From: Neoscytalidium dimidiatum
Lineage: Eukaryota > Ascomycota > Dothideomycetes > Botryosphaeriales > Botryosphaeriaceae
Assembly: GCA_037367355.1 (NCBI GenBank)
Contig: CM074695.1
Coordinates: 4,340,001-4,404,000 of the forward strand
Reading direction: 5' to 3'
Length of the DNA: 64,000 nt
Shown here: positions 10,977 to 24,640 of the stretch, piece by piece
Layout: the number at the start of each line of letters is the position of its first letter
How positions within the stretch are numbered: position 1 is the first letter of the stretch
The notes under the pieces: generated by a model
The model's database searches: none
The model's input: the letters and a program-made list of their open reading frames with translations, nothing else
Told to the model about the DNA's origin: nothing
Made by a program: the position numbers and the translations under genes

Positions 10977-13900
10977 GCAAAAGAGAGGTAGATCGGCGAG
11001 GCGGGAGGCAAGCAGATTGGAATTCGCAACGGTTATCATCATGTTCCGTTCGAAGGAGGGCGTTGGCGCCTCATTCGATGGAAGGGAAAAAGGAGCTCGG
11101 CGGCTATTGGTTGCCGCATGCAAATCGAATCGTCATCGGACGTCGCCCTGCTGTGCCTCATGACACCTCCGTCTCGCCCATTCGCCTGCCGCGCTGCTCC
11201 GGCCGATGGGCGCTCTGCCAATGGGTGGCGCCCGTCACGCAGGATGAGGCTCAAAAGGCCGGTGCCGCGCGAATTTTTCAACCCCGGCGGGGCGAGGTGG
11301 TGTTTTGGGCGACCTGGGGTACGCAGGAATCTGAGACATGGCGGGCAACGGGACAAACGGTTTTTGGCAGGGATAATCTCGATCTAATGCTCTTCTTTGC
11401 TTTTTCCGCCCCTCTGCTAGACGTCTTCCAGGTGATTCCCATGGAGGTGGTTGCGAGCTATTGGCAATGCGGTTGCGAGCGGAGGGGGAAGGGTGACGAC
11501 CCACAGGAATGGGAGATTATGTCGGCGCGCCTTAGCTCCATCACGTTCCCTCGTATTCCATCTATTTTACTTGCTGGAGGAAGATACGGAGCCAACAGCG
11601 GTGCATCATCGCATGCACGCACTGCCGGTCTGGTGCGTGCCTGTGAGCGTGGAGAGAGAGAAAGAGGGGAGGGGGGATATCGTTTCGCGCAGCAAGGAGC
11701 AGCGCGCAGAACGATTTGTGCGCGTCCGCTGTCCGTTGCCCCTCGTATCATATGGCTTTGTTGAGAAGCTCGCTACGCTGGGATTGTGGACTGCAGAGCG
11801 CTCCGCTCTGCTGCACTAACAGCTTTGCTGCTTCTCCTGCATCATCTGGTGCACGTCGCCTTGTTTCTATGTTCCTGCCTACCCCGATTCTGGTCAGGCC
11901 GGCGGGCAGGGTTGGCTATGGTGGGGGCCACAACGCAAGCCTACGCCCGTTGCGCCACTTTTCGACCCGCGCTTCGTCCTCAGGCCCGGAAACGGGTCCA
12001 TGATATCGCGATGATGGCAAGATCGGTGACAGGCCGATGAGCGCAGGGTCATGATGCCGGCCGATTCGTGGGGATCATGCGTTGCCATGTATGCGCGTCC
12101 TCATGCATGCACACCGTTATGTGGCCCGACTGGCGGGCAAGTGGGTGTGTGGGACCGTGGAGGGCGGGGCAGCCCATTTGGAGGCTGCTTCTGTGATGGT
12201 GTAGGGTCCGGCGGACGGCACACTGCCCAACGGCACAGCTTACTGCCCGTACGGAGCGGGATGCTGCAGCTACCCGCTGCCGTGTGCTATCGGGCTGGTG
12301 GGCTCTCGCTGACCGGGCTGACTGGCTTCTCATCCGCCAGTTCCGCCCCCTGAATGCCCTCTCTTCATTCAACTCGTCCTTCTGGATATCTCGTCAAGGC
12401 CTGGGACTTGCTGCAGCAGTGACATTGCCTGCTCTGCGCCCAGTGCGCTGTTTGTCTCACCTTCCTGTTCCATCGCTAAGATGCATCGACGGAGCGTGTT
12501 GTCGTCTTCGACACGGAGAGCAAGTCGAGTGATCGAGTCAGGCCGATATCGCTAGCAAGGCGCATACGACATAGCCTGTGGGTAGGAAGGAGTGCATGCT
12601 CATGCGTATGTCGTACGAAAACTTTACCTGCAGCACGAGCATCAGTGCGGCTGCCAAGCTTGTCTGAGACCGAAGAAGAAAATTCCGCGAGAAGAAGGAA
12701 ATCTGTGATGGTTGGGAGGTTGGGAGAGAACAAACCTGCACCTTTTCTTACAGCTAGCTCTACACAAAAGACTATCCTGCCTGAGGAACGAAGTCTGAGC
12801 AAACCTTCTCCAACAAGCTTGGTGGAACTTTGGGATCGGAAGAAAACTTCTGACACCATTTCACTGCAGCGAGATCTCTCCTCTCACGCTCTGAACTTGA
12901 ATCTTGCAGCTTTACGAAAAGCTTAGGGTTGAGGTGGAGGTCATGACTAGGATGAGAGATTTTCGAGACCCTTCGACGGCATTCATCACGAGGGCAATCA
13001 CCGCGACTTCAACGGCGGTGTTATCAAACGACAGACACTGTTGGACACCTGATTAGCGCCTGAGGAATGTGGGCTTAGTATTTTACTAGAAGTGCTATGA
13101 CTTGATGCAACGTTACCGTTGCTTCACCACCTCACAACACTTGCATCAATAAGACAGAGCATCAACAGGAGAATCGACCTTGCTGTCGAATCCCTTACCG
13201 CCGATTAGAATTGTTAAGCCTAATTGTTAGCGTTTCACAACAGCAGGGCCAGCTGTTCTCCCGGGCTGCCGCTGGGGTCACGCCGGCAGCCAGAGTGACT
13301 CAACAAAGTTGAATGTGAACCAAATCTAGCCCGAATAACCCAGCGTCTTCCTCGTCTCCGACGATTACTCTTTCAGAGTATCTGTAGCCTGAAGAGTGGT
13401 GAGCAAGCGTGAAGATAGCGCTGTCGGTAGTAGAAAGGCTCCTATCGTGAGAATGACCAGTCCAAAGAAGAACCTGAAATGCCTCCTTCTCTGCATCAAA
13501 GCGATACAACTGTGCCGGGCGGTACAACGATACTGAACATGTTGCGCGGAGGTCGTCAGCCCCCTCGCGGTCTTCTGCCCGATCAGCGAATAATCCACTT
13601 ACACAGGACTGCCGCCCAGGCAAGCCGAAGTCAACGACAAACACTCAACAGCCAGCCACTCGATCAGGCCACCGTGGAAAGAATATAGTACACGGCAAAA
13701 AACTGGCATCTCCAGCCAAGAGCCGTATTCGTCTGGAAGAACACGACGAACGTCCATCCGCCGCGCTACGCAGTACAGCCTCCCCGTAAGCGCCGACACC
13801 AACGGCGCGCCATATTCTCCCCGAGACGCCGAACGCCCATCTTGAAATAGATACGACATCGGCGTTTCTCCACTGACGAGCGATCAGCAAGGACGCGAGC

Positions 13901-15238
13901 GACTGCAGCAACCATCGAACAAAAAGCGTTGGGCACCCACACGGATGGCCGTTTCGAACGTATAGATAGTCACGGAGGTGGGAAGAAGGGAAAAAAAAAA
14001 AAGAGCGCCCCCGGCGCTAAGGAGACGAAGATTTCAACCGGCGACGCTGAATCCACATGGCGCGCAAGGAGAAACAAGAGTCTCTACCACGCAAACGACC
14101 ATCGTGCATGAGAAGGGCGGCCGAGATGGCCCGTTCTCTTTACACTGGGGGATGGACAGGCGGCCGTGTGCGCGTGCGTTTGCGTCCCGTCGCCCACCAA
14201 ACATCATCACCAAACGCACTAGTCCACGACGGCCAACGCCCCTTGTCCGGCCGGCCTTGCCCCGGTGGGCCCTGACGCCCTAACGATCTCAATAAGCTTG
14301 TCGAACGGGGAAACCTGTCGACCAGAAACGGTCGAGAGATCATCAATCCGCAACAGAAGCGCAGTCCCGCGGGCGTGTTCGTCTCTCTACCTTGCTCCCG
14401 AGGCCCGCGTCATCGTCGTCTCGGCGGGCAGAGAAAAGAGAGGGAAAAAAAGAGGGGAGAAGTTTCACCTTACCTTTTGGTCTTGGAGTTTAGGTTGCTC
14501 ACAATTCGAAAGCATGTGCTTCTAGTTGCTCGTGCTCGTGGCGGCGTCGTCGTTGTCATCGTCGTCGATGTCGTCTTTGTACGAAGCCAGATCCGGGAGG
14601 CCCAGCCTTAGCCGCAGCATCGGCCAAAACTTTCTTACTCGAGCACCTGCAAGGCAGAGAAAACTCGGATTTGTCAGAGTCGCAAGCTGACATGTCCAAC
14701 GACACATGCGGCCGTCTTCTGACCCCCGGCTACGGGGACCACGGTGCGTAAGCGTGATAAGCTGCATGTTCGATTACCCCCAACAAAAGAAAAGAAAAAA
14801 GAAGGTATACAAATCTATGGGCCGGAAACCCATAAATGCAATGGCAAAAAGCAAGAGACCCGGATAGGAGATCTTTTTTTTTCTTTTACAAATACTTGGA
14901 CAAAAACCCAGATGCCTGCGAGCATGTGCCTGCCGAGAGAAGAGGCAAGAGGATGGTACTGCGTGACTGGGATGGGGAGGGATGGTGGACTGGTGGTCCC
15001 GCCTTTCCCGCGTAGGACCGCGGTGCAGCGATGCCGCAACGCATGCCATTGGTCAACGTCCTGCGGCGTCTAAGTTGCCACTCCTGCTTTCGCCTTCCCC
15101 GCTCCTCGGCCTATGATGCATGATGCGGCCTTGCCTTCCGTAAGCAATACTGCGGTTAGCGGATACTTGGTGACATCTCGGCTACGGCTGAACAGCCAGC
15201 CCGGCGTGAGCAATTGCTTGAAAAGGATAGGATAGCTC

Positions 15239-15274
15239 AAGAAGAAGAAGAAGAAGAAGAAGAAGAAGAAGAAG
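15239..15274. repeat. (AAG)12 microsatellite
   Basis: Twelve AAG trinucleotides on the + strand; read on the minus strand it is a CTT pyrimidine tract. It is not inside a convincing coding frame. Confidence 0.95.
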
Positions 15275-18200
15275 GACGGGGGAAAAATAGAGTCGTCAAT
15301 GCTGTCTATGACGAACGCGGGAATCCGACTCATCTCATCTGAATATGTTGTTTGTAAGTATCCGTAGGATTTACCCTTTTGCTTAGCAAACCGTTGCGAA
15401 GGCTCTGCGGGCGCGATCGGTGATGCTGCTGCCATCCACCCTGAAATCTACTTGCAGACCGCCACAAGGCAAGCATCGCCGTGTTTCTAAAGATACTTTA
15501 TTGCATGGCCTCAGCCTTTATCGAAAGAAAGAAAAGTTCCAGGATGGCCAATGTGGAATGCTAAGAAAAAAAAAAAAAAGCCACAAAAACCGCCCGGAAG
15601 CCTGGTGGAGGCCTTGGCTATCCCTGACCTTTTCAAAGTGGGTTATTGTGGAATATCTCTAGTGTTTGAGATGAGGGGAACGGGAAAGAAGGGGCTGCAA
15701 GAGGAGCGAAGCCGTAGGGAAGGGCAGAGCGGGTGACAGAAGTGCTGCGGTGCCATTTTTGCCGGGAAGTCGTTGGCAAAGGTAAAACGATCTAAACCCT
15801 TGTGCCCGTATTCCTATGGCTATGGTCGGTGGAAGTCAAGATGCAGGGCCTTGCCTCCGGACAACAGATCGTACCTTTACTCCGGTGCCCATTCGATTGG
15901 CCCGGCCGCGCCGTTTTCTGACAGGCGGACGGCGACGGGATGCAGTGTGTGAAAGGGTAAATAGGACGTGGGCCAGGGTCAATGCGTATTGCCTAAATTG
16001 GTAGTCTAGGGTGCGTCAGAATAGGGAAGGGACCCTTTCTCTGCAGAAGCGCAGGCGTTGTTAGCTCCTCTCACACGCTCTCGGACTTACGAAGATGTCT
16101 ACTTAGTGAACAGCTATCGGAAGAACGGCTGGGTACGTGCGCACGGGAATGATTCGTGAATCTAGTGTTTTGGGTATTTTGAGAACGCATAACCAGCCCT
16201 CTCCTCCTAGTTCGGGTGTTTTACGTAGTAAAGATCGTCGTGGGGGTGGTGGTGGGGCTCGGGCATTTGGTGGTTGCCTCGCCGTTGCTGCGTCATTGCT
16301 GTGACTCTGCAGGTACATACTAAAAGATGCCGAGCGCGAAGCCCCGGATACGGCCGTTATTGACCAGTGAGAGAGTCAGAGTCTCCTGATTTTGAGCTGG
16401 CGTCGAGGGTTTCCGCGGGACTGTGGTATCTGCGTGAGCAAATCGGGAGATGATGGTAGAAACAAGCCGTCAAGTCTCGACAATCTGAGGTAGCGCCCGC
16501 CCCGCGACCTCGCAGAGATACACAAACCTTACTCGTGTTTCCCGGTCGACAATGGCGCGGCATACATCATCCAGCGTCTAGACTGATCTGATCGGAACCC
16601 GTGCCGTGGGCCGCACATGAGGCACATGTGTTTTGGGCAACCCTGGCCCACAACTCACGACTCGGGGAGCGGCAAGGCCGTGTGGAGAAAGCTAGAGGTC
16701 CTTGCAGCGCCCGCAGCAAACACGACAGACTGGCCGGAGCAACTTCCGACGCTCGCCCTGCCATTTCTCCTGCATTCTCTCTCGCGCTACTGATTATCAT
16801 CAGGACCGAATTACGTGCGAAGGGGGAAAGGTGCATCCTATACCTGATGTTGGATCAGAGCGTAAACTCTGTCGCATCTCGGGTGCGATCACTCGGCTTT
16901 CGGTTGAGCCCTACCGTCGTGGCTGCACAGACGGGTAGCCCATCCTGCCGTCGCCGCACGGCGATATACCCAATGGGATGCTCCTCGCGAACAGAGGCGG
17001 CAGTCCAATGCTAGACTACCCGCTGTGATGAAGCACCTTCGGAGGTGAGTGTGCCTGAATGCTTGAAATAGAAGGGGGCGATGCAGAAGCGCTCGTAGCC
17101 AGATCTCAACGTTTTAGATATATTGCGCTCGGGGCAATAAATTAACCACATAACCCTGACCCTGTCAGAGATCAGCGTAAATCAACAGCTGCGAGAGCCG
17201 AGTTAAACTGATTGACAGTGGGGACAAAGTGCAGCAGAACCAGTTCGCTGACGGGAGACAGGGTGTAGATTGTCAAGCGCCGTGGCTATGATCAGCAGTG
17301 GAGAGCAGGGAAAGAGGAATGATAAGGCGAGACAAACACGTAGGGTGCACCCAAAAAGTAAACAGGCAGGGTCCAAAGCTCCAGATGCAGCGGGACACGA
17401 GGCAACAGGCCGGCTTCCGAAATCTCCAGGCTAAGCTGCTGACATCCGACGTCGACAAGGTGAGCTGTCAGGAACATGGGGATCTTTCTTTCGAACCCAG
17501 CGCAGGGACAAGGCCGCCTGCAATGAGGCTGCATCTCAGAACCTTTTTTTTTCCGGTACCCCCCTGACCAGATTCTCCGGAACCCTCGTCCCTACCTACC
17601 CGAGAGGTCAGAACAAAAAATAACTCTGTGACAAGTTCCGGTGCTTCAAGTTTACTGGGAGGATTCCGCCCGTCTGTTCCGCGCTACTCATTACGCAATA
17701 AAGTGGAGGACCGTTGAGATGAGACGCGCGAAAGGCCGGTACCCGCAGCACCTACCACATGCGTTGTAGCGGCCAATTCTTCGTCCGCGCCCAACACTCG
17801 CAATGCGATCTGATCTTTTTCTTTTTCCTTGATGCTAGGGAATGAATGCATCCCTTTAGCCGGCGTGAAGTTCGGCTTGTCTCCGGCGGTCAGCTGAAGT
17901 CATTGCCAATGGCCGCCCCGAGGCAAGGGCACCTAGGCAGTTAACCTTAAAAACAACGATTGTGCCGAGAGCTAAGCACGCAACAGCCACACAGCACGAA
18001 GCCTGTTCGGGAAACGGTAGGGAAGCGTCGGCGTGCGCGATGGGACAGCCTTGCACGGCAAATGGCCTGGACGACATGTGGCCCGTGAGAGAGAATGAAG
18101 CAGCGCTCGGGAGGGGCTGACACGGGGTTGGTTCCGCATGGCGAATAGCCGCCAGCTGGTGCACGCGAGGATGGGCCTGTTTAGCGCCTAAGGTCGGCTG

Positions 18201-18925
18201 CGTGCTGAGAGAAAAGCTTGGACGGTTAAGTTTTTGGGGGCCACAACACGTTGAGAGACCGACGGGCAACGGGAGCGCCTGCTAGTGCAGCATCTTGACT
18301 CGTGCAAAGCGAACGCGAGCCGGCCGGCGAGTCGTGGGCAGATGGGCAGTGAAAGTTGTGGGGGATGGGCCGTTTGCTACTCCAAGTCATCTCTCGTCCA
18401 TTACCTATCGTGATGGTGGGGGGTGGTGGCCCGGCCGCAAGGGGAGGCGACAAACTATAGGCTGCGGCGCCCCAGTGGTGGAAATTCCGCAATAATTTGG
18501 CGCGGAGTTCCCTAACGAGGTGTGCTGGATGCAGCTTAGTTTTGCGAGATGGGAATGAGATGGGCGGTAGCGATGATGACTCCGGCGACGACATGAGCAC
18601 GCTGGCTGGACCGTGATGAAGACGAGTGATGCCTGAGGTGCAAGCGAGGCAGGGCGTACGGCCAGTCGCAATGTGGGGCTGGTCGAGGGTACGCGTCTTC
18701 TAGAAGTCGTCCAGCTTGGCGTCGTCGTCAAGGGGCGAGTGAGCTGGCGGTCGGGAGCTGCGATTGGAGCAACGCGCGAGATGGTGAAGCGAGCGACGCG
18801 GTCAGCAGCGTTCAGCACGTGCGCGTGCATGGGAGCTGGCCTCGATACGAGGAGGGACTCGATGAGATGAGGCAAACGATGGAGAGCGTCATCGCGAGCC
18901 CGACGGGCGGACGCAGCAAGCAGTG

Positions 18926-18960
18926 CAGCGCAGCGCAGCGCAGCGCAGCGCAGCGCAGTG
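18926..18960. repeat. (CAGCG)6 pentanucleotide array
   Basis: Six perfect CAGCG units (18926-18955) are followed by a diverged CAGTG unit. Similar GC-type short-unit arrays lie at 30741-30775 and 52801-52838. Confidence 0.9.
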
Positions 18961-21151
18961 CAGGCGTGGAGCGAGCGGTGCTGTCGCCGGTGGTGCGGGC
19001 AGGAACAGGCAGAGCAGCCGCAAGCCGCAGCGACCGCGGCCTCTCCCTGGCGCCGTAGCGGCGTGCGAAACGCAGAACATCACCGGCTGCGTGCTGGTCG
19101 GGCGCTGGCGCTGGCTGTGGGCCGCGGGGACGGGGATGCAAGAGCACGAAGGCCGAGCGCGAGTACCGCCAATTTGGCTGTGCTTTTCTTTTCCCACCGG
19201 GGAGGTGGAGATTTGCGAGGATGTTGACTCGAGCCCCCGGCCGCGATCTGCAAGAGCACAGTCATGTTTGAAGGCAGCTCTGCGAGGCCAGGGCAGGCCT
19301 TGTCGCGGTGCTGGCTTGCGCAAGTGCTTGCGGCGCTTGAGATGCACGGCACGGGCGGACCAGATCGCGCGTTGGAAAGGGTGTCCATGGCAGCTCCGTT
19401 CCAGCAGACTGTATGATCGGCAGCGGCCGCGCTCGGCAGAGGGTCCCGCGGCCACTGGAAACGTCGAGTCCCATGATGGTAGAGCTGGCCGCGGGAGGAT
19501 CATGCTTGCCCAGTCTGCTTCGTGCCCTGCCCGTCTGCCTAAGCCTCCACGGTCGAGAGAGCGCGCTGGCTTCTGGAGCTGGCGCCGTCTGCGGATGCAG
19601 GGGCCTGCCAATGGGGGAGCCGCTGGGCAAGAAGTCTTCATCCGGCAGCTGCCAATAGTTTGGCTAGTCTTCATCCAGCGTGGCTGTATGCCAATCTGGG
19701 GGACGCTTCCGTGCAAGAAGGACGCCGGCGGGCAAAGCTGATTAGCGGCTGTTGGGCGTGCCTGTGTGACTTGACTTGCCGTACTGCAAAACGCCCGGGG
19801 GGCTTACGCCCGCCCGACTCCGGCAGCGGCCGATCAAGATCCACGATGATCACTTCTCCATCCCCTGTAGCCTCTGGAGCGCCACGCAGCAGCGGCGGCT
19901 GGGGGCCTTCTGCTAGCACCTAGCCAGCTCCACCAACGCCATCGATGCTATTCTCGTGATGCCCGTAATTTACCTGCACTTTCGCATGGCAATATTGCGA
20001 CAATACGCCAGTTCTGCACGGCGAGCAGAAGAAATTCGTCCGACCGGCTGCAAAAGCACTGAGTCAGTCCTTTCTGGGAGGAAGCTTCAAGCTCTCCCTG
20101 GGCGTTATGCTCCGCGCACCCGGATTTTGCGAGCTGGGCAGGAGCGAATGATTCGTAGTCATTCAGACAGTCAAGACGACGGCCGTGGCTGGCGTGCGCA
20201 AGGGAACGGCGCTCGCTGAATGCGCATCCCACGCTGGCTTACGGAAAGGTGCAGCCGGAGGGAGAGCGAGAGTCATGAATGGCTATCTGAATGGCTCAGC
20301 TTTCGAGCAGATGCGTCGCACGGCAGACGGCGACAACGCAGCTGCCAGCAACGACGTTTGTCGAAGGGCAGCTGCAGGAGACGTTTCCGGCTTCCTTGAG
20401 TAACGCTGGGTCGGCGGTCGAGATCTCTGTTCTATTCCATTTCGATGCGTGCCCGCTGCACGCAAGCTGCAGCGATCGATGGTAGCGGGCACAGGCACGC
20501 ATGCAGCATCATCACACACCGCCCAGACGGAGGAGGACCGCGGAGCTCCTCAGCGGGAGAAGCGGGAGGAACTGGGCCCTGCAGCGTTGAGCGCGCAGCA
20601 GAACCTGCATTGGCGGCGTGCTGAGATGGAGGAGGCGCTGCACACCCGATTCGCCGCCAGCACTGCGACAGCAGAAACGGTGACAATCGCTCCAAAAAGA
20701 CCCCTGGCCTTCGGATCTGGGTACCCACACTTGGTCCGAAAGCCTCATGGAACGCTTGATGTGCTTCGCAATGGGAAGTTGAAGCACACATGCGGACCGG
20801 GAGGCGGCAACAAAAACACCAAACCTCCCGCATGAATGCTTCGACTCTTTGTGTATGAGTGTGCGCTTCAGTTGTCCTTCAGTCGTGCCCGCACGAAACG
20901 CGCATGTGAGAGGGGCTCAGATTCAGATTCAGATCCCAGCAGATCTGACGGTCGCACTAGATTCCCGAGCGACCGAAAATTGAGATCATGGACGATCCCC
21001 GCAGCCTGGTCCTGCCAGCTGGGATCGTTTATTGCTCTGGGGTGATGATTGGCTCTCTCATCGGCCCCGTGATGCATGCCAACCGCACTGCCCGCGGCAA
21101 CTGTTGATGAAGGTTCGTTGGAGCTTGCTGGCAGCTATACAACGTAGAGGG

Positions 21152-21169
21152 TTTTTTTTTTTTTTTTTT
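21152..21169. repeat. T18 homopolymer tract
   Basis: Eighteen T residues on the + strand are followed by AGAAAGG; no coding context. Confidence 0.9.
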
Positions 21170-24100
21170 AGAAAGGTGGCAGATAGCAGCTTGACTAGCT
21201 GCCATGTGGATTCGCGCACATCTACCACGCTGGCGGAGAATAAGTTGCGCCAGAACTATGGCGAAAGGGGCCGCCGCCGACCCGGCTCATCGTCTGCTCG
21301 CGCTGGCGGATGGAGGACCGCGAAGCCTAAACAAGCGCGTCATGCGCAACTCGTCGATCGTACCTTGGCGTCCCCCGGACTTGGCTGCCCAAGGGAGCTA
21401 GCGCATATCGATAATCCGCCGGCGATCTGGCATCTCCTTGGACCCCTGGAGGAGACCGACATCACGTCGCATCCTGACAGTTTGCTGCTACAATCTTGAC
21501 GTGACTGGCCACGATGGATTTGCGCCTGGACGTGCGTTCGAGAGTCCGTATCGAATGGCCCTCCTGCCGCCGGAAGTTACGCATGGTTTTCGCGAGCTCG
21601 TGCCTCCCGCCCGCCCTAAAATGATGCCGCCGCGAGCTGGACTGAAGAGCCCGCCGGTCTGGTGCAGAGCGGGCCCTCCCATCGCATCCCGTCCGGACGG
21701 GGCACCCGGCGGTCGTGCTGCTCGCGCAATATTGCTCAAAGCAGCAGCACAGCAGTAGCCCCATGTCGCCCATGACATATTTTACGTGCTGAGCCGTTCG
21801 AACTGCGAGAGGAAAAAAAAGCAACCACCACCCCAAAAGCAATGCGCAGGAGGCGCTTCCACCGGCCTGGTTACGCGCACGCCCGCCGCGATCGGATTGA
21901 CGCTGCACCGTTCTCGCTTCCCCCCGGTCGGTATCATGGGGGAACGGTGAGCAGTCCTATGTGCGCATGTGCGTGTTGTACGCCCGTGACGCCCCGCGGC
22001 GCCGCCGCACCGCTCAGCAGCCGTGAGACTTTGACGGGAATGTGCAAGGTGCGCCCTTGCATCGCGCGCTGTTCACTTAGATGGCGAGCCCCACGCGCCG
22101 CAGCGCCAGCAAGGGCTTCCGTCCGATCCTTCACCAAGCTTACGGGCCTTTACCGCAGCGCCCTGGTGCCGGGACGCAGAGGTGTCAGTGTCGTCCTGGC
22201 AGTATTTCAAATGCTGTGGCGGCTAGCGAAAGGCTGTACGTTTGCTATGCCGTTTGCGGACCGAAACCGAAGCTGAGTCGAGGGCCCGATCAGGAAAGCC
22301 AGAGGATGATGAGAGGTTGAGCACGGCGTGTGCGAAGAGGGGGAAGCATGTGCCTGCAGCGCGCCGTCACCCGCTCGCATCCGGCCAGGCGGTGCCCTAG
22401 AGCACTGTTGTAAGCGTGACGTCGCTCTGGCGTAGTGTTCGCGCGGTTGCAGTGGTGGACGCCATCCAGCGATTGTCGGGACGGCCGTTGTTCCAAGGCA
22501 CAGGAAAGCTACAGCCCGCAGCTCGCTGTCAGCATCTTGTGGCCCTCTCGCGTCTCAGGTCCCGCTGCGCGCGTCCAACCGGATGGCTCAGCTCTCGCAT
22601 TTCTTGCATGCCGCGTGGTACCGGCCTGCGGTGTGCTCGCGTCTGCACCGCGCTCCAGGAAAAGCAAAAACGGCGGGCGTACATGATTGTTTGCAGGCCG
22701 GAGATTGGAGCTGTGACACGTCTGCTCCGGCCGGTTGACTGCCCTTGGTCCCGGTCGGTGGATCGGTTGTCCACCGCCCAATGCTAGGCGGTCAGGCGCA
22801 AGGGATAAGGGCCGACTCTGGCGGCACGTAGATTGCTGTGAACGGGATATCCATATAAGCTTCGGGCCACTCTGCATCCTCGGCGCGCCGGTCTCACCGA
22901 TCCCCGTCGCACCCCTGCGGCGCGAGGCTGAGAGAGCGAGCCCTTGCCGTTTGGGCGCCCGAAAAAAAGAATGCCAAATCGATATTTTAGGTTGATAGAT
23001 GGGCGGATCATGCCCCATGTCAGGAGGCGCGCGAAGCAGGTTTCGGGCACGGGCGTGACGAAGGGCAATGGCGCTCTGGAAGTGTGGCGGCCGTTGGGAG
23101 GAGCTGAAGTGGTCCCAAAGCGGGCAGGAGGGCGTGGCGCGGAGCTGGATCGAGCAACTCGGGGGCAGCACATGACGCGCTGGGCGGCCTGAAAGGGGAA
23201 TGATGCGGAGGATGTGCCTTTCGTCAGGCCCTCAGATTTCCGATCCCGCGATCTGGCTGGTGAGGACCCTGGGACGCTGCGCTGGGCGAGTGCACGCTCG
23301 CCGTGCCGTTCCCCGACTAGTGCAACGGCTGCTGCTGCGGTTCCACCGAGCTGGATGACAGCCAGCGCGCACGCGGCTAGCGGCTTGCCCGTTGCGGTTC
23401 GAGTACGCGAGGGGAGGGCCGGCGGCTGCATGCAGGCCGGCGCCCGGGTGCTGGTCGGGACGGCGGGCTGCTGGCCCAGCGGGGAGCGAGGCGGGCGTGC
23501 CAGACGCAGCTTGCAGGCTGCAGGCGTGAAGGCGGCGGTTGCTGCAGGCTCTGCTGGCTGCCGGGGATGGGTGCGCTGTGATGGTGGAGCTGCTGTGCGA
23601 GCAGTGGTTGTTGGCTGCTGCGCTGGACGGAGTGGGGGGCGGGCAGGCCGGCGGGAGATTTGGAGATGGGGGGAGGGGGGAGGGGGGGAGAGGACGAGTT
23701 TGGATGCCCTTGGTCGGCGCGAAATGACGATGATCGCGCGCCCGCAACGGCGCTGCGGCTAGCCGCTTTGGGCGGCTGATTTGGAAGCGCTCGCGGCATG
23801 GGAAGACCCGCCAGATCGCCCCAAATCTGCACAGCAGCCAGCACCGGCAGCCGCTCCAGCACGGCGGGACGACGCCAAGCCGCGCTCAAACGGCTGGCCC
23901 CTTTCGCTCCGCGGGCTGCGCGCCGTGGTTTCGGACGCGATGCTGCGGTCTGCGGCCTGCGGTCTGCGGCCTTCGCAGCGCGCGGCGACGGCGGCGGCGG
24001 CGAGGCGACGGGCACCACGACACCGCAGCCAGGCCTGGTGCGCCCCTGCGCTCAGTCGCTACTGGCCTGTCTGCGTGCTCACGCTGGGCGACCGCTGCCG

Positions 24101-24640
24101 CTGCGCGGCCTTTCCTCCCGTCTGCCCGCCTGTCCGCCGCGCTGGCCGCCGTTGTCGCGGCGCTGCGGTGCGGTGCGGTGCTGTCGCAGGCGCGGGCGCG
24201 AGCGCGGGCTCAGGCTCAGGCTTGGGCTCTGCGGCGCTGTCACCCACCGTCCACTGCCCATCGCCGCTGGCACTCGCCTGGCAGGTCCGCGACCACCGCT
24301 GCCAACCGCCAGCTGCCAGCTGCCAGCTGCCACTCCTGCGAGCCGGCTGGCGGCAGCGTAGCCCAGGGAGCGCGTGAGAGGCGCCAAGGCGCGCTTGCTG
24401 GCCGGAGGATTGCTGGCTCGCGGGCGCTGGCGCTGGCTCTCGCTGGGTGGCCGGCCGTTCTGGCAGGGCCGCGTCGGGCGGCTGGCTGGCTGACAGGTGC
24501 GTCCCCAGACGGGCTAGGCCTGACACTTTCATTCCTGGCTGTCTCATGCTGGCCGCGTCGCAAGGAGCGCGCGGTTTCACGGGACGGCGCAGCGCTGGGG
24601 CGCCCCGGGTGCGCGGTGGCCAGCGCCAGCGCCAGCGCCA

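Larger units (their letters stand above)
9831..18800. other. Long gene-poor region, no supportable gene
   Basis: About 9 kb of mixed composition. Open frames are short, overlap in several frames and lack domains; the longest (11063-11764, 233 codons) reads like random GC-rich sequence. The segment 13000-13300 is locally richer in A/T. A-tracts (A18 at 10959-10976; others near 13991 and 15565) and an AAG microsatellite are present. Minus-strand frames at 13300-13911 contain stretches that look somewhat protein-like, but I could not join them into a gene. Regulatory DNA or non-coding RNA cannot be excluded. Confidence 0.45.
18801..24640. other. GC-rich gene-poor region with spurious open frames on both strands
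   Basis: The sequence is strongly GC-rich and full of short GC motifs (GCTGGC hexamers, CAGCTGC repeats near 24309-24331, CAGCGCC near 24620-24640). Because stop codons are AT-rich, long open frames arise on both strands over the same bases: 18889-19716 (-) and 18923-19741 (+), 22509-23431 (-), 23377-24018 (-), 24059-24820 (-). Their translations are dominated by Ala, Arg, Pro and Gly and none shows a family motif. I do not call any of them genes. Confidence 0.5.

Noticed and set aside
11063..11764. 233-codon plus-strand frame
   Set aside because: No recognisable family, no start context, overlapped by other open frames on both strands.
13300..13911. Possible small minus-strand gene
   Set aside because: Two frames read somewhat protein-like, but no convincing start, splice sites or family match could be established.
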